Source of the DNA: an uncultured Bacteroidales bacterium
GTDB taxonomy: Bacteria; Bacteroidota; Bacteroidia; Bacteroidales; Bacteroidaceae
DNA length: 29,651 bases
Direction of reading: 5' to 3'
Assembly: GCA_937876995.1 (NCBI GenBank)
Contig: CALEFD010000050.1
Location: 1-29,651 of the forward strand
The notes below the pieces were generated by a model. It ran no database searches. It worked only from the letters and a program-made list of their open reading frames with translations, and was not told the origin of the DNA. Numbering within the stretch: the first letter of the stretch is position 1; every line of letters begins with the position of its first letter. Made by a program: the position numbers and the translations under genes. Positions 7,250 through 15,470 of the stretch are shown here, piece after piece.

Positions 7250-8590
7250 TTATTTTCTTCTCATCATATTTCCCATACCCATAAGATTTGGCATCTTTGC
7301 TCCTGCCATTGTTTTCATCATCTTACGTGTCTGTTCAAACTGTTTGATCATTCTGTTGATCTCTTGTACTGGCTGTCCGCTACCTTTTGCAATTCTATTT
7401 CTGCGTGATTGACTGTTGTTTACCAAATCCGGGTTTAATCGCTCTTTCGGAGTCATTGAATAGATCATGGCTTCAATGCCTTTGAAAGCATCATCGTTGA
7501 TGTCCAAATCTTTTGTGGCTTTGTTTAGCCCGGGAATCATACCAACAATATCTTTAAGATTACCCATCTTCTTTATCTGGCCTATCTGTTCAAGGAAATC
7601 GTTGTAGTCGAATTTATTCCTTGCCATCTTTTTCTGCAGTCGTTTGGCCTCTTCTTCGTCAAACTGTTCCTGAGCACGTTCTACGAATGATACTATATCG
7701 CCCATTCCCAGAATTCTGTCGGCCATACGTGATGGATGGAATACATCGAATGCATCCATCTTTTCGCCCGTACCAACAAACTTGATTGGCTTGGTTACTA
7801 CTGTTCTAATGCTTAATGCGGCACCACCACGAGTATCACCATCTAATTTTGTAAGGATAACGCCGGTAAAGTCAAGTCTGTCATTGAACTCTTTTGCTGT
7901 GTTTACAGCATCCTGACCGGTCATTGAATCTACTACAAAGAGTATTTCGTTTGGATTGACAGCCTCCTTGATGGCAGTAATCTCCTGCATCATCATTTCG
8001 TCTATAGCCAGACGACCGGCAGTATCGATAATAACTACATCATAACCTTTTGCTTTTGCTTCGTGAATACCATTCAAAGCAATCTTTACAGGTTCTTTGT
8101 TTTCGGGTTCGCTATAAACGGTTACACCAATCTGTTCACCCAATACCTTTAGCTGGTCTATAGCTGCAGGTCTGTAGATGTCGCAGGCAATAAGAAGCGG
8201 TTTCTTGGCTCTTTTAGCCTTTAAGAGGTTTGCAAGTTTTGCACTGAATGTGGTTTTACCGGAACCTTGAAGACCTGCCATCAGTATTACTGCAGGGTGT
8301 CCCTTAATGTCTATATCGACAGCTTCGCCACCCATAAGGGCTGCAAGTTCGTCGTGTACAACTTTTACCATAAGCTGTCCCGGGCGTACAGATGTAAGTA
8401 CGTCCATACCGAGAGCTTTCTCTTTAACGGTATCAGTGAACTGTTTAGCTACTTTATAGTTTACGTCGGCATCCAGAAGCGCCTTTCTTACATCTTTAAG
8501 GGTTTCTGCTACGTTTACTTCGGTAATTTTACCTTCACCTTTAAGTATCTTGAATGATCTTTCAAGTCTTTCCGATAGATTTTCGAACAT
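7250..8590 (-). CDS. ffh: Signal recognition particle GTPase Ffh (SRP54)
   Basis: Ffh binds the SRP RNA and hydrophobic signal sequences at the ribosome and delivers nascent membrane proteins to FtsY. The 446 residues show the N domain (1-95), then the SRP-type G domain: GLQGSGKT at 106-113, DTAGR at 189-193, TKLDGDTRGG from 247 and GTGE near 273. The methionine-rich M domain (about 300-446) has the RNA-binding stretch SQSRRNRIAKGSG and a Met-rich tail. Length and order are standard. It is followed closely by folD. A candidate promoter overlaps the 3' end of malQ, though read-through from malQ (45 bases upstream) is possible. Confidence 0.97.
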   Translation of the reverse strand: MFENLSERLERSFKILKGEGKITEVNVAETLKDVRKALLDADVNYKVAKQFTDTVKEKALGMDVLTSVRPGQLMVKVVHDELAALMGGEAVDIDIKGHPAVILMAGLQGSGKTTFSAKLANLLKAKRAKKPLLIACDIYRPAAIDQLKVLGEQIGVTVYSEPENKEPVKIALNGIHEAKAKGYDVVIIDTAGRLAIDEMMMQEITAIKEAVNPNEILFVVDSMTGQDAVNTAKEFNDRLDFTGVILTKLDGDTRGGAALSIRTVVTKPIKFVGTGEKMDAFDVFHPSRMADRILGMGDIVSFVERAQEQFDEEEAKRLQKKMARNKFDYNDFLEQIGQIKKMGNLKDIVGMIPGLNKATKDLDINDDAFKGIEAMIYSMTPKERLNPDLVNNSQSRRNRIAKGSGQPVQEINRMIKQFEQTRKMMKTMAGAKMPNLMGMGNMMRRK

Positions 8591-8615
8591 TTTGTATATA
8601 GTTTGAAATTTTGCG

Positions 8616-8647
8616 CGAAGTTACAAATTAGCAGCTCATCTACCAAA
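8616..8647 (-). promoter_or_regulatory. Candidate promoter of ffh-folD-capA
   Basis: TTTG (8644-8647), 20 bases, then TAACTTCG (8616-8623) on the minus strand, one mismatch from the -7 consensus. The -33 box lies inside the end of malQ. Confidence 0.4.
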
Positions 8648-10744
8648 TAAATGAATGAGTGCAATTACTTCGTTGTTAAATTTGGTAGATGTAGCAAGTT
8701 CTTCCAACGTGATGTGCATCCTGTATCGCCAATAGTTGTCTGAATTGGCCGGTACATTAATGCGTTCCATTGAAGGATTCTTGTGGCGTATATCTTCATT
8801 TATTGACATCCAATCCTGTAACGGAAATATTGCCAACATAGATGCAGAAGCCAAATGCTGTGAGAGTATTGCTTTGCAGTTGTCTGTTGTTGGCAGATTG
8901 CTGCCTATTATGTTGTTCTTTGGCATCTCTTCTTCCAACCAGCTGCGCAATACGCTCATATCGTGAGTAGATGTGGTGCAAACCGACATATATGGATAGC
9001 GTGACGGGTCTCCTACTACATAGCCCATCGCTTTTGGCATACGTTGTACCTCTAATCCCAATATGCGGAGTTTGTCCATTACATCGGGTACACATTCAGG
9101 TATCATGCCTAAATCTTCGCCACAAACCAACATATCTGTAGCTTCTATCATAGATGGTAGTTTAGACATAGCAACATCGTACCAGAAATGGTTGTTACGA
9201 TTGTAGTAGAAATCGTCATGCAGTGCTCTGTATGCCTGTTGGTCGCTATTAGACAGACGGCTGAACTTGTTGGTTTCAAATCCCAATATTCTTGGGTGAT
9301 ATGTACCCTTTTTGCGTGTATCTTCCAAAAAGAGAATGTCGGTTTCCGATTCACCGCTTACGGTGTCTCTTTCCGGAGTAAAGTTGAATCCGTAAGCTTT
9401 TATCTCTTCTGCTGTATAGGTTAGGGCAGGGTTGAAACGTCCCATCAGTCCGCTATTGTAACATAGTGGCACTTCCCATATTCTAAAGAATCCCAATAGG
9501 TGGTCTATACGATATGCATCAAAATAGTCTGCCATCTTTTGGAAACGTTCTATAAACCAGCTATATCCATCTTTTGCCATTTTATCCCAATTGTATGTGG
9601 GCATTCCCCATTTCTGTCCATCACGGGCAAAATCATCGGGTGGGGCACCTGCCTGACAATCCATGTTGAAAAGTTCGGGGTGTATCCACACATCGGAACT
9701 GCATCTGTTGACGCCTATGGGTAAATCGCCCTTTAGCAGTATGCCGTTTTTGTTTGCATATCTTTTAACTTCAGAAAGTTGTTTATGCAGATGATACTGT
9801 ATAAATAGGTGCTTGCGAATCTCTTTATACGATTTGCTCTTGGGGTTGAAGTATCTCTTTAAAAGCTCCTGAGAATACTGTTTCTCTTTCCATTCGTTGA
9901 AATTGCAAGTACCGTAATTGTCTCTTAAATAACAATATATGGCGTATGGCTCTAACCAACTTCTGTTTGATTCAATGAATTTTTTGTAATCAGCACTTCT
10001 AAAGCAATGGCTGCCATTTTCTTGGTAGATAATGTCGATGTATCTGTTTTTTAATGCTAATACTCTTTCGTAATCTATTTCTGCCAAATTATTCAAAGCC
10101 ACTCTTTCGCGTTCCATGCTTTCAAGTTCTGCAATATCAGCAGGTGTACCCATTAATCTTAAATCTAAGTAAATGGGATTTAAGGCAAACGATGAATTTG
10201 CACTGTACGGATATGAATCACGCCATGTTTTTGTTATGGTGGTGTCGTTAATTGGGAGAGTCTGAACAATGCACTGTCCTGTAATTACTGCCCAATCTAT
10301 ATACATCTTTAAATCAGAAAAGTCGCCTATACCCCAACTCTTTTCAGAACGTAATGAAAATACAGGAATGGCGCTTCCTGCACCTTTCCATAATGGCTTT
10401 CTGTTATGATGAACGTATGGCAATTTTATGGTTCTCTGTTCTATGGATTCACCATAAGTATCTCTCCATCGGTCTGCTAACACAATATTTTCAGAATTGA
10501 AATTGGGTACGATGTGAGGTTCGCCCTCTTCGTGACGTATAATTTCACCATGCGATTTTACTGCATAGTGATACGCAGTACCTGCTAACGAACTATATTT
10601 ATTGGTGGTAAAATCCAAATACCAATTTCCATGACCATCATTTGCCATCTGAAGCTCTTTTATAGAGCCATCTTTTTGGTGTATATGTATAACTATATCT
10701 TCGCCCCATTGGGTAAAATACTCTATTTGAAAGTGTATCTGCAT
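8636..10744 (-). CDS. malQ: 4-alpha-glucanotransferase (GH77, DPE2-like) with a single shortened CBM20
   Basis: MalQ (amylomaltase) transfers glucan chains between malto-oligosaccharides during starch and glycogen use. Residues 1-80 look like one CBM20 starch-binding module, opening IEYFTQWGEDIVIHI. The segment between strands that normally carries the G..P.LG.W motif is missing. The GH77 barrel begins near residue 118 (WKGAGSAIPVFSLRS). Catalytic residues are present: nucleophile D414 in YRIDH, acid/base E543 in CGEDLG and D595 in STHD. An insertion at roughly 200-320 is characteristic of the DPE2 type. Related Bacteroidales enzymes known to me carry two CBM20 modules and are near 890 residues; this one has 702. 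It starts 2 bases after the DUF4831 stop and is probably co-transcribed with it. Confidence 0.93.
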   Translation of the reverse strand: MQIHFQIEYFTQWGEDIVIHIHQKDGSIKELQMANDGHGNWYLDFTTNKYSSLAGTAYHYAVKSHGEIIRHEEGEPHIVPNFNSENIVLADRWRDTYGESIEQRTIKLPYVHHNRKPLWKGAGSAIPVFSLRSEKSWGIGDFSDLKMYIDWAVITGQCIVQTLPINDTTITKTWRDSYPYSANSSFALNPIYLDLRLMGTPADIAELESMERERVALNNLAEIDYERVLALKNRYIDIIYQENGSHCFRSADYKKFIESNRSWLEPYAIYCYLRDNYGTCNFNEWKEKQYSQELLKRYFNPKSKSYKEIRKHLFIQYHLHKQLSEVKRYANKNGILLKGDLPIGVNRCSSDVWIHPELFNMDCQAGAPPDDFARDGQKWGMPTYNWDKMAKDGYSWFIERFQKMADYFDAYRIDHLLGFFRIWEVPLCYNSGLMGRFNPALTYTAEEIKAYGFNFTPERDTVSGESETDILFLEDTRKKGTYHPRILGFETNKFSRLSNSDQQAYRALHDDFYYNRNNHFWYDVAMSKLPSMIEATDMLVCGEDLGMIPECVPDVMDKLRILGLEVQRMPKAMGYVVGDPSRYPYMSVCTTSTHDMSVLRSWLEEEMPKNNIIGSNLPTTDNCKAILSQHLASASMLAIFPLQDWMSINEDIRHKNPSMERINVPANSDNYWRYRMHITLEELATSTKFNNEVIALIHLFGR

Positions 10745-10746
10745 AA

Positions 10747-11814
10747 TTAGTTTTCAATGCTTTCAATATTTCCGGTGGTGGTGTTGAATATGATTTTTAC
10801 CTCCGGTTGTCTCTTTATTAGTGAATGAGTAAGTATCTCTACGTTGCCAAACTGAGCAATAGGTTCCTCAATGTTGACGTAGGTATTCTTATTGTCGTAT
10901 ATTTTAATGGTAGCTCTTCCCGGTGTTGTGTAGAATAGGAAAGCATTTGTGAATTTGCTTAAGAACTTATCGTCTTTCTTCTCTTCTATTACAGTTTCAG
11001 GAAGATATTTGAGATCTTCTATATCTATATAAATAGGTGAACCGGCTAAATTGTCTGTGGCCAATACGCCCAATTTGGTGGAAAAGCGGAATACAACCTG
11101 CTTTGAAACCGATGCCGATGGAGTGATGTCAATTGTAAAGACCTTCTCCTCTACTACCGTTGTGCCTGTAAATAATTGTGTCATTGCATTTTCCTGCTTC
11201 TCCAGTTCTGCCAAAAACAACTGAAGTGATTCTCCGTCCTTGGGCATATTTTCTGCCTGGCCTCGTGTCAGATAGTTCCTGCTTTCTCTTGTAGCGTAAA
11301 TCTCTTTAGCTGTCAGCTCTGCCATCTTTGCTGTAGAACCGGACATAAGAATCTCTTCTGTCAGAAAATCGTATGGATTGATTTTCTCTATAGTTGCAAC
11401 CTCTTCTTTTGACTTAATCTCTTTTGCAGGTTTGTGAGTATTTATAGCAGATAAGATGCCATTTTCGTCAAGTTCAAAATATGGAGTAGATTTACTGCCT
11501 TCAAAAGACAATGTGTAAAACTTGTCTTTATCGGGGATACCAGATGTTGTGACCTCTATTTCTTTAATTTCCCAACTTTCACTGGGCGATTCAATAACAT
11601 TCGATAAACGAAGGTATCTTTCAGCATATCTGCTAAATTCACCCGGTGTACTAACTGTTTTGTTTGCAGTAACCTTTAGTGTTATTTTGGTCTTAGGAAG
11701 GTAATAGTTTAAACCTTCTGCCGAAATACCCGATGAATATAATGTGCTGTTGCCCTGTGCATATGCTGCAGTTGCAAGTATGATTGCAGTAACAATTACA
11801 AATAGCTTTTTCAT
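10747..11814 (-). CDS. Secreted DUF4831-family protein
   Basis: The product is a 355-residue protein with a signal peptide (MKKLFVIVTAIILATAAYAQ) that resembles the DUF4831 family of Bacteroidetes; the function of that family is unknown to me. I chose the ATG at 11812-11814 because it begins the signal peptide. The frame extends to 11883 but crosses the promoter. The mature part is mixed alpha/beta with no recognisable catalytic motif. It contains a charged helix (about 160-215) and a C-terminal strand-rich region (VFRFSTKLGVL, FYTTPGRATIKIYD). It precedes malQ by 2 bases, so the two are likely one operon, but no functional link is evident. Confidence 0.75.
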   Translation of the reverse strand: MKKLFVIVTAIILATAAYAQGNSTLYSSGISAEGLNYYLPKTKITLKVTANKTVSTPGEFSRYAERYLRLSNVIESPSESWEIKEIEVTTSGIPDKDKFYTLSFEGSKSTPYFELDENGILSAINTHKPAKEIKSKEEVATIEKINPYDFLTEEILMSGSTAKMAELTAKEIYATRESRNYLTRGQAENMPKDGESLQLFLAELEKQENAMTQLFTGTTVVEEKVFTIDITPSASVSKQVVFRFSTKLGVLATDNLAGSPIYIDIEDLKYLPETVIEEKKDDKFLSKFTNAFLFYTTPGRATIKIYDNKNTYVNIEEPIAQFGNVEILTHSLIKRQPEVKIIFNTTTGNIESIEN

Positions 11815-11850
11815 ATTTATTTTTTTTGTTGTTTTGATATATCTACTTGG

Positions 11851-11884
11851 CAAAAGTATGTTTATTTTGCCATAACTACACAAA
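11851..11884 (-). promoter_or_regulatory. Promoter of DUF4831-malQ
   Basis: A perfect -7 box TACTTTTG (11851-11858) on the minus strand, with TTTG (11881-11884) 22 bases upstream, slightly longer spacing than usual. It is divergent from the hpt promoter. Confidence 0.55.
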
Positions 11885-11944
11885 AAAGTACAGCTTTGTT
11901 ATGTATTTGTGTAATTTATGACGCAAAAATACAGCGTTTTTTTG

Positions 11945-11952
11945 TAATTTTG
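11945..11952 (+). promoter_or_regulatory. -7 element of the hpt-adk promoter
   Basis: TAATTTTG is a perfect Bacteroidetes -7 box and would start transcription about 25 bases before the hpt ATG. No convincing -33 TTTG lies at 19-21 bases. Confidence 0.5.
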
Positions 11953-11983
11953 TACCAAATTGGTTTTTAATAAACGTGTCTTT

Positions 11984-12520
11984 ATGAAGACGGTGCAAGT
12001 AAAGGATAAACAATTTGAACTTTTTATTTCTGAAGATAAGTTGCAACGTGAAATTAAGAGTATAGCTGATTCTATTTGCAATGATTATTTAGGAAAGAGT
12101 CCTCTTTTTCTAGTAATACTGAATGGATCGTTTATGTTTGCATCGGATCTGTTTAAGAATATTCAATTACCGGTAGAAATATCATTTATAAAGGTGTCGT
12201 CTTATTCCGGAGTAGCATCTACAGAATGTGTTAAAGAATTGATAGGCTTAAATGAAGATATTGAGGGTAGAGATATAATCATTGTTGAAGATGTGGTAGA
12301 TACCGGTTTGACAATGAAAGATACTTTGGCTCTTATAAACGCTAAAAATCCATCTTCAGTATCAATCTGTACTTTGTTGTTTAAACCAAACAAATTACAA
12401 GTCAATCTTGATATAAAATATGTGGCAATGGAAATTCCTGATGATTTTATAGTAGGGTACGGACTTGATTATGATGGATATGGCAGAAACTTACGAGATA
12501 TTTATAAAATAATTAAATAA
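11984..12520 (+). CDS. hpt: Hypoxanthine phosphoribosyltransferase
   Basis: Hpt salvages hypoxanthine (and often guanine) with PRPP to form IMP or GMP in the cytoplasm. The 178-residue protein has the PRPP-binding loop VEDVVDTGLT at 101-110. It also has the SSYSGVAS flexible loop near 72-80 and the base-binding region with KYVAMEIPDDFIVGYGLDY near the C-terminus. I chose the ATG at 11984; a TTG at 11960 in frame would add eight residues but falls next to the promoter -7 box. adk follows after 3 bases, and obgE beyond it, an arrangement common in Bacteroidales. Confidence 0.95.
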   Translation: MKTVQVKDKQFELFISEDKLQREIKSIADSICNDYLGKSPLFLVILNGSFMFASDLFKNIQLPVEISFIKVSSYSGVASTECVKELIGLNEDIEGRDIIIVEDVVDTGLTMKDTLALINAKNPSSVSICTLLFKPNKLQVNLDIKYVAMEIPDDFIVGYGLDYDGYGRNLRDIYKIIK

Positions 12521-12523
12521 TAG

Positions 12524-13093
12524 ATGGATAATATTGTAATTTTTGGAGCCCCGGGTTCGGGTAAGGGCACATACAGTGCAGCATTGGTGGAGCATTTTGG
12601 TTATGCTCATATTTCAACGGGCGATGTTCTCCGTGGTGAGATTAAGGCTGATACCGAGTTAGGCAGAATAGCAAAAGGTTATATGGATCAGGGCCAGTTG
12701 ATTCCTGATGATTTGATAATCGATATGCTTGCAAATGTTTACGATTCCAAAAAAGGAAGCAAAGGTGTAATCTTTGATGGATTCCCACGTACTATTGCAC
12801 AGGCAGAAGCTTTGAAGGAGATGCTTACAAAGCGTGGCGAAAAGATGTCTGTTACATTGAATCTTGTAGTAAGCGAAGAAGAACTTATGAGACGTCTTCT
12901 TTTGCGTGCAGAAATAGAAGGTCGTGCAGACGATAACGAAGAGACAATTAAAAAGAGATTTGAAGTTTATCATAATCAGACCAGTCCACTGATAGAGTGG
13001 TTTAGAAACGAAGGTGTTCTTGCTGAATTTACATACGGTGGTTCAAAAGAGGAGATGATAAGCAATATTATAAAAAAGGTGGAGTCTCTTTGA
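12524..13093 (+). CDS. adk: Adenylate kinase (short-lid form)
   Basis: Adk interconverts 2 ADP with ATP and AMP. The 189-residue protein has the P-loop GAPGSGKGT at 8-16, the AMP site ISTGDVLRGEI, the GFPRT motif near 86-90 and the lid arginines in LRAEIEGRADDNEE. The lid is the short type, without a zinc-binding insertion, which explains the length below the 214 residues of the long form. It follows hpt by 3 bases and clearly shares its transcript. A weak hairpin (about 13093-13119) begins at its stop codon, and a stronger terminator-like hairpin follows before obgE. Confidence 0.97.
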   Translation: MDNIVIFGAPGSGKGTYSAALVEHFGYAHISTGDVLRGEIKADTELGRIAKGYMDQGQLIPDDLIIDMLANVYDSKKGSKGVIFDGFPRTIAQAEALKEMLTKRGEKMSVTLNLVVSEEELMRRLLLRAEIEGRADDNEETIKKRFEVYHNQTSPLIEWFRNEGVLAEFTYGGSKEEMISNIIKKVESL

Positions 13094-13121
13094 CTTCACT
13101 TTTTTTCTGAAAGTTTTTTAT

Positions 13122-13171
13122 AATCTATTGTGTATGAAATAATAGAATTAAAATGCACAATAGATTTTTTT
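13122..13171 (+). terminator. Terminator-like hairpin just upstream of obgE
   Basis: AATCTATTGTG (13122-13132) pairs perfectly with CACAATAGATT (13156-13166) and is followed by a run of seven T. The loop is 23 bases. It ends only about 8 bases before the obgE ATG, so it may act as a terminator of adk, as an attenuator, or both. Confidence 0.6.
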
Positions 13172-13178
13172 AATAGCA

Positions 13179-14354
13179 ATGGCAGAATCAAATTTTATAG
13201 ATTACGTAAAGATTTTCTGTCGCTCAGGTAAGGGCGGTAGAGGTTCGGCGCATCTGCGTAGGGATAAATATATTCCTAACGGTGGTCCTGATGGTGGTGA
13301 TGGCGGACATGGTGGTAGTGTTATTTTAAAGGGTAACCGTAACTATTGGACGTTATTGCATCTGCGTTATGAACGTCATGCTTTTGCCGAAAACGGAGGA
13401 AACGGAGGTAGTAATAAATGTTTTGGTAAAGATGGAAAGGATGTCATAATTGAGGTACCTTGCGGTACAGTGGCATACGATGCCGAAACAGGAAAATATC
13501 TGTGCGATATAACTGACCACGAACAAGAGGTTGTACTCTTGAAAGGTGGTAGAGGTGGTTTGGGAAATTGGCATTTCAGAACAGCTACCAGACAGGCTCC
13601 TCGTTTCGCTCAACCGGGAGAACCTGCTCAGGAACAGATGGTGGTTTTGGAACTGAAACTTTTGGCAGATGTTGGTTTGGTGGGCTTTCCAAACGCAGGT
13701 AAGTCAACTCTTCTATCAGCAATATCGGCTGCAAAACCTAAAATAGCAAACTATCCGTTTACCACTTTAGAACCAAATTTGGGTATTGTTTCATATCGTG
13801 AAGGTAAATCTTTTGTGATGGCAGATATTCCGGGTATTATAGAGGGAGCAAGTGAAGGTAAAGGATTGGGATTACGTTTCTTGCGCCATATAGAGAGAAA
13901 TTCACTCCTTCTGTTTATGGTACCTGCCGATACTGACGATATTCGCAAAGAGTATGAAGTTTTGCTAAATGAGCTATCGCAGTTCAATCCCGAAATGTTG
14001 GACAAACAGCGTGTTCTGGCAATAACTAAGTGCGATTTGATTGATGAAGAGTTAATGGCTATGTTAGAAGAGAATCTGCCCGATATTCCACATGTATTCA
14101 TATCCGGAGTAAGTGGATTAGGACTTACTGCATTGAAAGATTTGTTGTGGGTGGAATTGAACAAGGAGAGTAATAAGATCAATTCATCAATCAACAAAGA
14201 AAATATTGTTCATAAGTCTAAGAATATGGATAAACTCAAAGATGAACTTAAAATTATAGATGATGGTTTTGAGTATGTCTTTGATGATATGGATATAGAA
14301 GAGGTGGATTTTGAAGATATTGAGGGAGAAGATCTGGAATTTGATTTTGAGTAA
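13179..14354 (+). CDS. obgE: Obg-family GTPase
   Basis: ObgE is an essential ribosome-associated GTPase involved in large-subunit maturation and stress signalling. The 391 residues contain the glycine-rich Obg fold (1-157, with SGKGGRGS and GGPDGGDGGHGG). The G domain follows: GFPNAGKS at 169-176, NYPFTTLEPN switch I, DIPG at 216-219 and TKCD at 283-286. The C-terminal tail (about 330-391) is strongly acidic, rich in Asp, Glu and Phe, ending DLEFDFE. Such acidic tails occur in some Obg proteins. It follows adk by 85 bases, with a T-tailed hairpin between and no clear promoter of its own. Confidence 0.97.
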   Translation: MAESNFIDYVKIFCRSGKGGRGSAHLRRDKYIPNGGPDGGDGGHGGSVILKGNRNYWTLLHLRYERHAFAENGGNGGSNKCFGKDGKDVIIEVPCGTVAYDAETGKYLCDITDHEQEVVLLKGGRGGLGNWHFRTATRQAPRFAQPGEPAQEQMVVLELKLLADVGLVGFPNAGKSTLLSAISAAKPKIANYPFTTLEPNLGIVSYREGKSFVMADIPGIIEGASEGKGLGLRFLRHIERNSLLLFMVPADTDDIRKEYEVLLNELSQFNPEMLDKQRVLAITKCDLIDEELMAMLEENLPDIPHVFISGVSGLGLTALKDLLWVELNKESNKINSSINKENIVHKSKNMDKLKDELKIIDDGFEYVFDDMDIEEVDFEDIEGEDLEFDFE

Positions 14355-14379
14355 TCGCTCTAAAAAAAGTTTGTAAATA

Positions 14380-14410
14380 TTGTGAATTGATAGAATTGTT
14401 CCTATATTTG
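14380..14410 (+). promoter_or_regulatory. Promoter upstream of the Met-rich secreted protein gene
   Basis: TTG (14380-14382), 20 bases, then a perfect -7 box TATATTTG (14403-14410). It implies a leader of about 200 bases before the ATG at 14616. Within the 261-base gap I see no gene. There is an AT-rich imperfect hairpin, CTTCTT/AAGAAG, at about 14547-14570. Confidence 0.55.
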
Positions 14411-14615
14411 CAATGCGAAAGTATTGATTGAAAAGGGTTAATATGTATATGATGGGGTTATAAAGCACTTCTGTCGTAATTATTCATAGCAAACTCGTGT
14501 ATTTTTTTTGATTTTTAGGAGAGGTCTTTTTAACTTTTTAAAACTTCTTATATATCACATAAAGAAGAATTGTTTAATTTGACACTTTTTTATTAATCAA
14601 TAAATAATTAAAACA

Positions 14616-15242
14616 ATGAAGAAACTATTTTTTGTTGCTGCTCTTATGGCAGTAGTAATGGGCGCAAGCGCTCAGGAAGCTAAGAAAGATGCTATCTATG
14701 GTGTTAAGTCAGGTATTGTAACTATGGAAATGGATATGATGGGCCAGACTATAGTTCAGCAGATCTATTTTGACGATTTCGGTGCAAAACAGGCTACTGT
14801 ATCTGAATTTGGTGGTAATAAAATGAGAACAATTGTTCTTGATGGCCAGAATGTAATGATTAACGAGGCTGAAAAAACAGCAACTCGTATGCCGGCTATG
14901 GGCTTCGGCGGTGGTAGAGCTACTATCAACTACAACAATCTTACAGAGCAGGTTATGAAGGACAACAAGATAAAAGAACTTGGTGAGGAGACTATTGCAG
15001 GTAAAGCTTGTAAAAAGTATTCTGTTACTATGGACATGATGGGACAGTCAATGGAACAGACAGTATGGGCTTACAAAGGTGTAGTTCTGAAGACTGCAAG
15101 TGAATCAGAATTTGGTGCAATGGGCCAAACCGCTACAAAGTTCGAAGAGAATGTCACTATTCCAGCTTCTATGTTCACTGTACCTGAAGGTATTACCGTT
15201 CAGGATATGGATATGAACATGATGATGGGCGGTGGCTTTTAA
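14616..15242 (+). CDS. Methionine-rich secreted protein (DUF4412-like)
   Basis: The 208-residue product has a signal peptide (MKKLFFVAALMAVVMGASAQ). The mature protein resembles DUF4412-type periplasmic or outer-membrane-attached proteins made of beta strands; the assignment is tentative. It contains 23 methionines (11 percent), concentrated in a repeated motif: MEMDMMGQT near 37-45 and TMDMMGQSM near 138-146. The tail is QDMDMNMMMGGGF. The two MDMMGQ motifs suggest an internal duplication. A Met-rich surface could bind copper or serve as an oxidant sink, but nothing else in the sequence supports either. It has its own promoter and a strong terminator, so it is a single-gene unit. Confidence 0.7.
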   Translation: MKKLFFVAALMAVVMGASAQEAKKDAIYGVKSGIVTMEMDMMGQTIVQQIYFDDFGAKQATVSEFGGNKMRTIVLDGQNVMINEAEKTATRMPAMGFGGGRATINYNNLTEQVMKDNKIKELGEETIAGKACKKYSVTMDMMGQSMEQTVWAYKGVVLKTASESEFGAMGQTATKFEENVTIPASMFTVPEGITVQDMDMNMMMGGGF

Positions 15243-15267
15243 TGTGTTTTTATAATAGAGTTGTTTT

Positions 15268-15303
15268 TGGGACATCGTTGGGAAACGATGTCCCATTTTT
15301 TTT
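15268..15303 (+). terminator. Intrinsic terminator of the Met-rich protein gene
   Basis: A 12-bp stem, TGGGACATCGTT (15268-15279) with AACGATGTCCCA (15284-15295), a GGGA loop and a run of eight T (15296-15303). Confidence 0.93.
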
Positions 15304-15433
15304 GTATTATGTTTGTTTAGAAACTGCTAGAATTATATTGGAATAGTTTTATCTATTTGTGGATTTATACTGGTTTCTTTTCTCAAATAATTACGAATTT
15401 TTATCTAAGCTGCTTATTAAAGGATATTTTTTT

Positions 15434-15441
15434 TAACTTTG
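15434..15441 (+). promoter_or_regulatory. -7 element of the DUF389 gene promoter
   Basis: TAACTTTG is a perfect -7 box, placing the transcript start about 22 bases before the ATG at 15471. A matching -33 box is not evident. Confidence 0.45.
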
Positions 15442-15470
15442 TTGAAAATATCAAGGGAATAAATACAACT

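Noticed and set aside
7116..7412. 98-residue plus-strand frame bridging folD and ffh
   Set aside because: It is antisense to two secure genes and composed of hydrophobic shadow sequence.
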